Assembly: GCA_902489955.1 (NCBI GenBank)
Contig: CABUBY010000033.1
Coordinates: 1-15,519 of the forward strand
Source of the DNA: an uncultured Collinsella sp.
GTDB taxonomy: Bacteria; Actinomycetota; Coriobacteriia; Coriobacteriales; Coriobacteriaceae
Direction: 5' to 3'
DNA: 15,519 bases
A program made the translations under genes and the position numbers. Each line of letters begins with the position of its first letter. Within the stretch, counting starts at the first letter, position 1. Of this stretch, positions 13,299-15,519 are shown one piece after another. The notes beneath the pieces were generated by a model that was given only the letters and a program-made list of their open reading frames with translations, ran no database searches and was not told where the DNA came from.

Positions 13299-14306
13299 GT
13301 GGCGAACGCCATCGATCAGCTCACGGACCGAGTGCTCGTACTCGGCCGCCTCACCATCGTCCGCCGCGCTATTACTGCCGTGGCGGTCACGATTTCCGCC
13401 GTTCTCCAGACATTCCTGATCCAGGCGTTCATTCAGCCCGCCGACTTGCTTCCGAGCGGCCTCACCGGCGTTGCGGTCCTGCTCGATCGCGTTACCTCGC
13501 TGGGCGGCGTTCACATCGACATCTCGCTCGGCATGCTTGCGCTCAACATTCCCGTGGCGCTCCTATGCTGGAGCGGCATTAGCAAGCGCTTCGTCATCTT
13601 CTCGATGATGCAGGTCGTGCTCTCGTCGCTGTTCCTCAACGTCTTTCACTTCGCTCCATTTTTGGGCGACAAGATTATGCTCATCATTTTTGGCGGCGTG
13701 GTCTCGGGTCTGGGCGCTGCCATCGCGCTAAAGTCCGGCGCATCTACCGGTGGCACCGACTTTATCGCGCTGTGGGTCTCCAACCACACGGGCAAGACCA
13801 TCTGGGGCGTTATCTTTGGTTTCAATTGCTTTATCCTGGCGATCTTTGGCTTTATGTTTGGCTGGGACAACGCGGCGTACTCCATCGTGTTCCAGTTTAT
13901 TTCGACCAAGACCATCGACAGTTTCTATCGTCGCTACGACCGCGTGACGCTGCAGATTACGACGCGCAAGGCAGACGAGGTCATGACTGCCTACGTAAAC
14001 CATTTTCAGCACGGCATTAGCTGCGCCGAGGTCGTCGGCGGATACAGCCGCGAAAAGATGTACCTGCTGAACACCGTTGTTTCGACCTACGAGAGCCAGG
14101 ACATTATCAAGTTGGTGTGCGACGTTGATCCCGGCGCCGTGATCAACGTGTTCCACACGCTCAACTTTGTGGGCGGCTGGTGGGGCGGTCATGTCGACGA
14201 GCCCATGCCCACGGCCGTTCCCGATCCCGACAAGCCCGCACGCATGGCCAGCAGGCAGGCGCGCCTCAGCGAACAGGACAGCCTGCAGCAGGATGACGGC
14301 AAGTAG
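13299..14306 (+). CDS. YitT-family membrane protein (DUF161 plus DUF2179)
   Basis: A 335-residue protein of the YitT family, membrane proteins of unknown transport role. The membrane half (about residues 20-190) has helices such as AITAVAVTISAVLQTFLIQAF and the family-typical GLGAAIALKSGASTGGTDFIAL. The cytosolic C-terminal domain (YRRYDRVTLQITTRKADEV...ISCAEVVGGYSREKMYLLNTVVS) is the DUF2179/PII-like ligand domain. The C-terminus is extended by a hydrophilic Pro/Gln/Asp tail. Translation starts at GTG 13299, 6 bases after AAAGGAG. It stands alone, downstream of the long palindrome, with a hairpin after it. Nothing ties it firmly to the PTS locus. Confidence 0.88.
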   Translation: MANAIDQLTDRVLVLGRLTIVRRAITAVAVTISAVLQTFLIQAFIQPADLLPSGLTGVAVLLDRVTSLGGVHIDISLGMLALNIPVALLCWSGISKRFVIFSMMQVVLSSLFLNVFHFAPFLGDKIMLIIFGGVVSGLGAAIALKSGASTGGTDFIALWVSNHTGKTIWGVIFGFNCFILAIFGFMFGWDNAAYSIVFQFISTKTIDSFYRRYDRVTLQITTRKADEVMTAYVNHFQHGISCAEVVGGYSREKMYLLNTVVSTYESQDIIKLVCDVDPGAVINVFHTLNFVGGWWGGHVDEPMPTAVPDPDKPARMASRQARLSEQDSLQQDDGK

Positions 14307-14343
14307 GGTATTGGCATTTTGCCGGTCCTGCGCAACCCATCCG

Positions 14344-14391
14344 AACGAGCCCCCCGAAAGCCCCGTTGCTTTCGAGGGCTCTCGTTTGCCC
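14344..14391 (+). terminator. Hairpin terminator after the YitT gene
   Basis: AACGAGCCC...GAAAGC (14344-14361) pairs with GCTTTCGAGGGCTC..CGTT (about 14368-14387) with a small bulge, followed by TTT. It lies about 40 bases after the stop codon. Confidence 0.6.
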
Positions 14392-14398
14392 AGATAAA

Positions 14399-14433
14399 AC
14401 CTACCAAAATGAAGCTGTCGCTTTTTGGTAGGG
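14399..14433 (+). repeat. Dispersed hairpin repeat, copy C
   Basis: CCTACCA (14400-14406) pairs perfectly with TGGTAGG (14426-14432). The interior AAATGAAGCTGTCGCTTTT differs from copy B at a few bases, while the stem is kept, and CCCAGATAAA precedes both. It lies between the YitT terminator and the promoter region of the second GntR gene. Confidence 0.68.
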
Positions 14434-14474
14434 AGGGTGTATCGTTTTATCAATATGAGGTAACATGAAACTAG

Positions 14475-14487
14475 ACGTTATATACGT
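14475..14487 (-). promoter_or_regulatory. Operator-like motif upstream of the second GntR gene
   Basis: ACGTTATATACGT on the + strand; its complement ACGTATATAACGT fits AYGTATAWRACGW and matches the EamA-upstream copy at 14 of 17 bases when extended (ACGTATATAACGTCTAG against ATGTATATAACGACTAT). It lies 38 bases before the GntR start, as expected for autoregulation. Confidence 0.58.
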
Positions 14488-14524
14488 ATTAGAAATTTAG
14501 CTATTTTGATAAGAGTGATCAGAT

Positions 14525-15244
14525 ATGCCTGCGCCCAAAAATGCACCGCTTTACCAGCAGATTTATGACGAAATCAAGGATGCGATCGAGAAAGGTGTTT
14601 ATGCACCCAAGGAGCGTATTCCGTCCGAGCTTGAACTAGCCGAGCAGTACGAGGTGAGCCGTATTACGGTGCGCCGCGCCGTCGAGGAGCTGTGCTCCGA
14701 TGGTTACCTGGTTAAGCAACAGGGCCGCGGCACCTTTGTTTCCACGCCGCATATCAATCGCCAGTTCCACGCCTCGACGCTGCAGACGTTTACCGCGCTG
14801 TGTTCCAACAACGGCATGAAGGCTGGTGCACATGTGGTCGATCGTCAGATCGTTCCGGCGCGCCAAAACGAGATGGAGTTCTTTGGTCTGCAGAAGGATG
14901 CGCTGCTACTGCATATCAAGCGCGTGCGTACGGCCGACGGCGAGCCCATCTTTGAGGAGAACATCTTTGTGCCGTTTGACGCCTACCGTGAGCTGTTGAC
15001 GGCCGATCTTGAGGACAAGTCGATTTTTGCCGAGGTCGAGCGTGTTGGCGGAACGCCGATTGTCTCGGTTGGCTACCGTACGGTCGAGGCCGTTCGAGCT
15101 AATGCCGAGCAGGCGGCCGAGCTGGGCATTGCCCCGCATGATCCGCTGCTCAACCTGCGCGCCGGCTTTACCGGTCCCAACGATGAGCCGGTCCTGATGG
15201 GTAAGCAGTACTACGTGGGATCGCGCTACGTCATGGTCATGTAG
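14525..15244 (+). CDS. GntR-family regulator 2, HutC subfamily (UTRA domain)
   Basis: A 239-residue GntR/HutC-type repressor. The winged helix-turn-helix spans about 10-72 (YQQIYDEIKDAIEKGVY, IPSELELAEQYEVSRITVRRAVEEL, GYLVKQQGRGTFV). The UTRA effector domain spans about 92-235 (LLLHIKRVRTADGEPIFEENIFVP, then GYRTVEAVRANAEQAAELGI and the ending MGKQYYVGSRYVMVM). It is a clear paralogue in type of the regulator at 4977-5699. The ATG at 14525 is preceded by a weak AAGAG. A motif in its own upstream region recurs before the EamA gene and the PTS operon, so I infer that it represses both and itself, released by a phosphorylated substrate. A perfect hairpin follows the stop. Confidence 0.9.
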   Translation: MPAPKNAPLYQQIYDEIKDAIEKGVYAPKERIPSELELAEQYEVSRITVRRAVEELCSDGYLVKQQGRGTFVSTPHINRQFHASTLQTFTALCSNNGMKAGAHVVDRQIVPARQNEMEFFGLQKDALLLHIKRVRTADGEPIFEENIFVPFDAYRELLTADLEDKSIFAEVERVGGTPIVSVGYRTVEAVRANAEQAAELGIAPHDPLLNLRAGFTGPNDEPVLMGKQYYVGSRYVMVM

Positions 15245-15250
15245 CTCTAG

Positions 15251-15275
15251 TTGCGCGGTTTTCCAAACCGCGCAA
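15251..15275 (+). terminator. Stem-loop after the second GntR gene
   Basis: TTGCGCGGTTT (15251-15261) pairs perfectly with AAACCGCGCAA (15265-15275) around TCC. It starts 7 bases after the stop codon. A U tract is missing, so termination efficiency is uncertain. Confidence 0.6.
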
Positions 15276-15289
15276 CGGCTCGACGCTGC

Positions 15290-15388
15290 AAGCCCGCCAG
15301 AGCGGCAATCTGCCTTTCAACTTCGGCGGCATGACCAGAAGGTCAATGCCGCCTCGTTTCAAGGCACCTTGCTCGCTCTGGCGGGCTT
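15290..15388. repeat. Long nested palindrome with 15-bp perfect ends
   Basis: AAGCCCGCCAGAGCG (15290-15304) is exactly mirrored by CGCTCTGGCGGGCTT (15374-15388). Nested inside are TGCCTT with AAGGCA and, at the apex, GGCGGCAT-GACC with GGTC-A-ATGCCGCC around an AGAA loop. The whole 99 bases can fold as one long interrupted hairpin. It has no ORF. It may be a MITE/REP-type element, a structured RNA or a strong two-way transcription end. Confidence 0.7.
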
Positions 15389-15479
15389 TCGCTGTCCGCG
15401 CCAAAACATCGGCGTTGCCGGGCCGGCACTTGGGGACGTTCCTTTTAATATGAGCAGGACATTGTCAAGAGGCAAAATC

Positions 15480-15511
15480 GGGCCTGGCCCCAACGATATG
15501 GGGTCAGGCCC
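15480..15511. repeat. Short palindrome near the window end
   Basis: GGGCCTGGCCCC (15480-15491) and GGGGTCAGGCCC (15500-15511) pair over 12 positions with one G.U-type mismatch around CAACGATAT-like loop sequence. About 45 bases earlier lies ACTTGGGGACGTTCCTTTT, a REP-like core. It may be a terminator for a gene beyond the window or a REP-like element. Confidence 0.5.
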
Positions 15512-15519
15512 TCTCCCTA

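Noticed and set aside
1..15519. CRISPR array, phage or transposon island
   Set aside because: No regularly spaced repeats, no cas, integrase, transposase or phage genes are visible; the palindromic elements carry no genes.

Overview
The window looks like a chromosomal segment of a high-GC gut actinobacterium of the class Coriobacteriia. A Collinsella-like genome is my best guess, from GC-rich C/G-ending codon use, strong AAGGAG-type ribosome binding sites, GTG/TTG starts, short palindromic repeats between genes, and a fructosamine-type PTS locus; a human gut Collinsella has been reported to use fructoselysine. The genus is inference. No rRNA, tRNA, CRISPR array, transposase or phage gene is visible.

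Region 1 (1-4955, + strand) is housekeeping and metabolism: the C-terminal two thirds of the transcription-repair coupling factor Mfd (cut by the left window edge), a PAP2-type membrane phosphatase, a PLP-dependent threonine-aldolase-like enzyme followed by a strong hairpin terminator, and a phosphinothricin-acetyltransferase-like GNAT enzyme.

Region 2 (4977-12221) is the core of interest: a catabolic locus that probably imports and breaks down a glycated amino acid (Amadori/Heyns compound such as fructoselysine, glucoselysine or a relative). A HutC-type GntR regulator is divergent from a first SIS-domain deglycase. Then follow an EamA/DMT transporter, a mannose-family PTS (EIIA-EIIB, EIIC, EIID) and a second SIS-domain deglycase ending in a strong terminator. 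Both SIS proteins keep the Glu...His pair (16 residues apart) that I recall as the catalytic pair of the 6-phosphofructose-aspartate deglycase FraB. The PTS would phosphorylate the substrate during import, and the two deglycases would split the 6-phosphate into a hexose 6-phosphate and an amino acid. The EIIA-EIIB fusion is broken by a +1 frame change in its Ala/Pro-rich linker, so EIIB has no start codon of its own: a sequencing error, a real null mutation, or recoding.

Region 3 (12315-15244) holds a beta-phosphoglucomutase-like HAD phosphatase, a YitT-family membrane protein and a second HutC-type GntR regulator. A 13-bp motif (AYGTATAWRACGW) lies upstream of the EamA gene, the PTS operon and the second regulator gene. 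This suggests that the distant regulator at 14525 controls the PTS locus and itself. A related but distinct pair of 19-bp repeats lies between the first regulator and the first SIS gene.

The spaces between genes are rich in palindromic elements: three copies of a ~35-bp hairpin repeat, three long nested palindromes of about 97-119 bp (6924-7020, 13042-13160, 15290-15388), and shorter REP-like hairpins (11051-11081, 15480-15511). Several sit directly against gene ends or ribosome binding sites.
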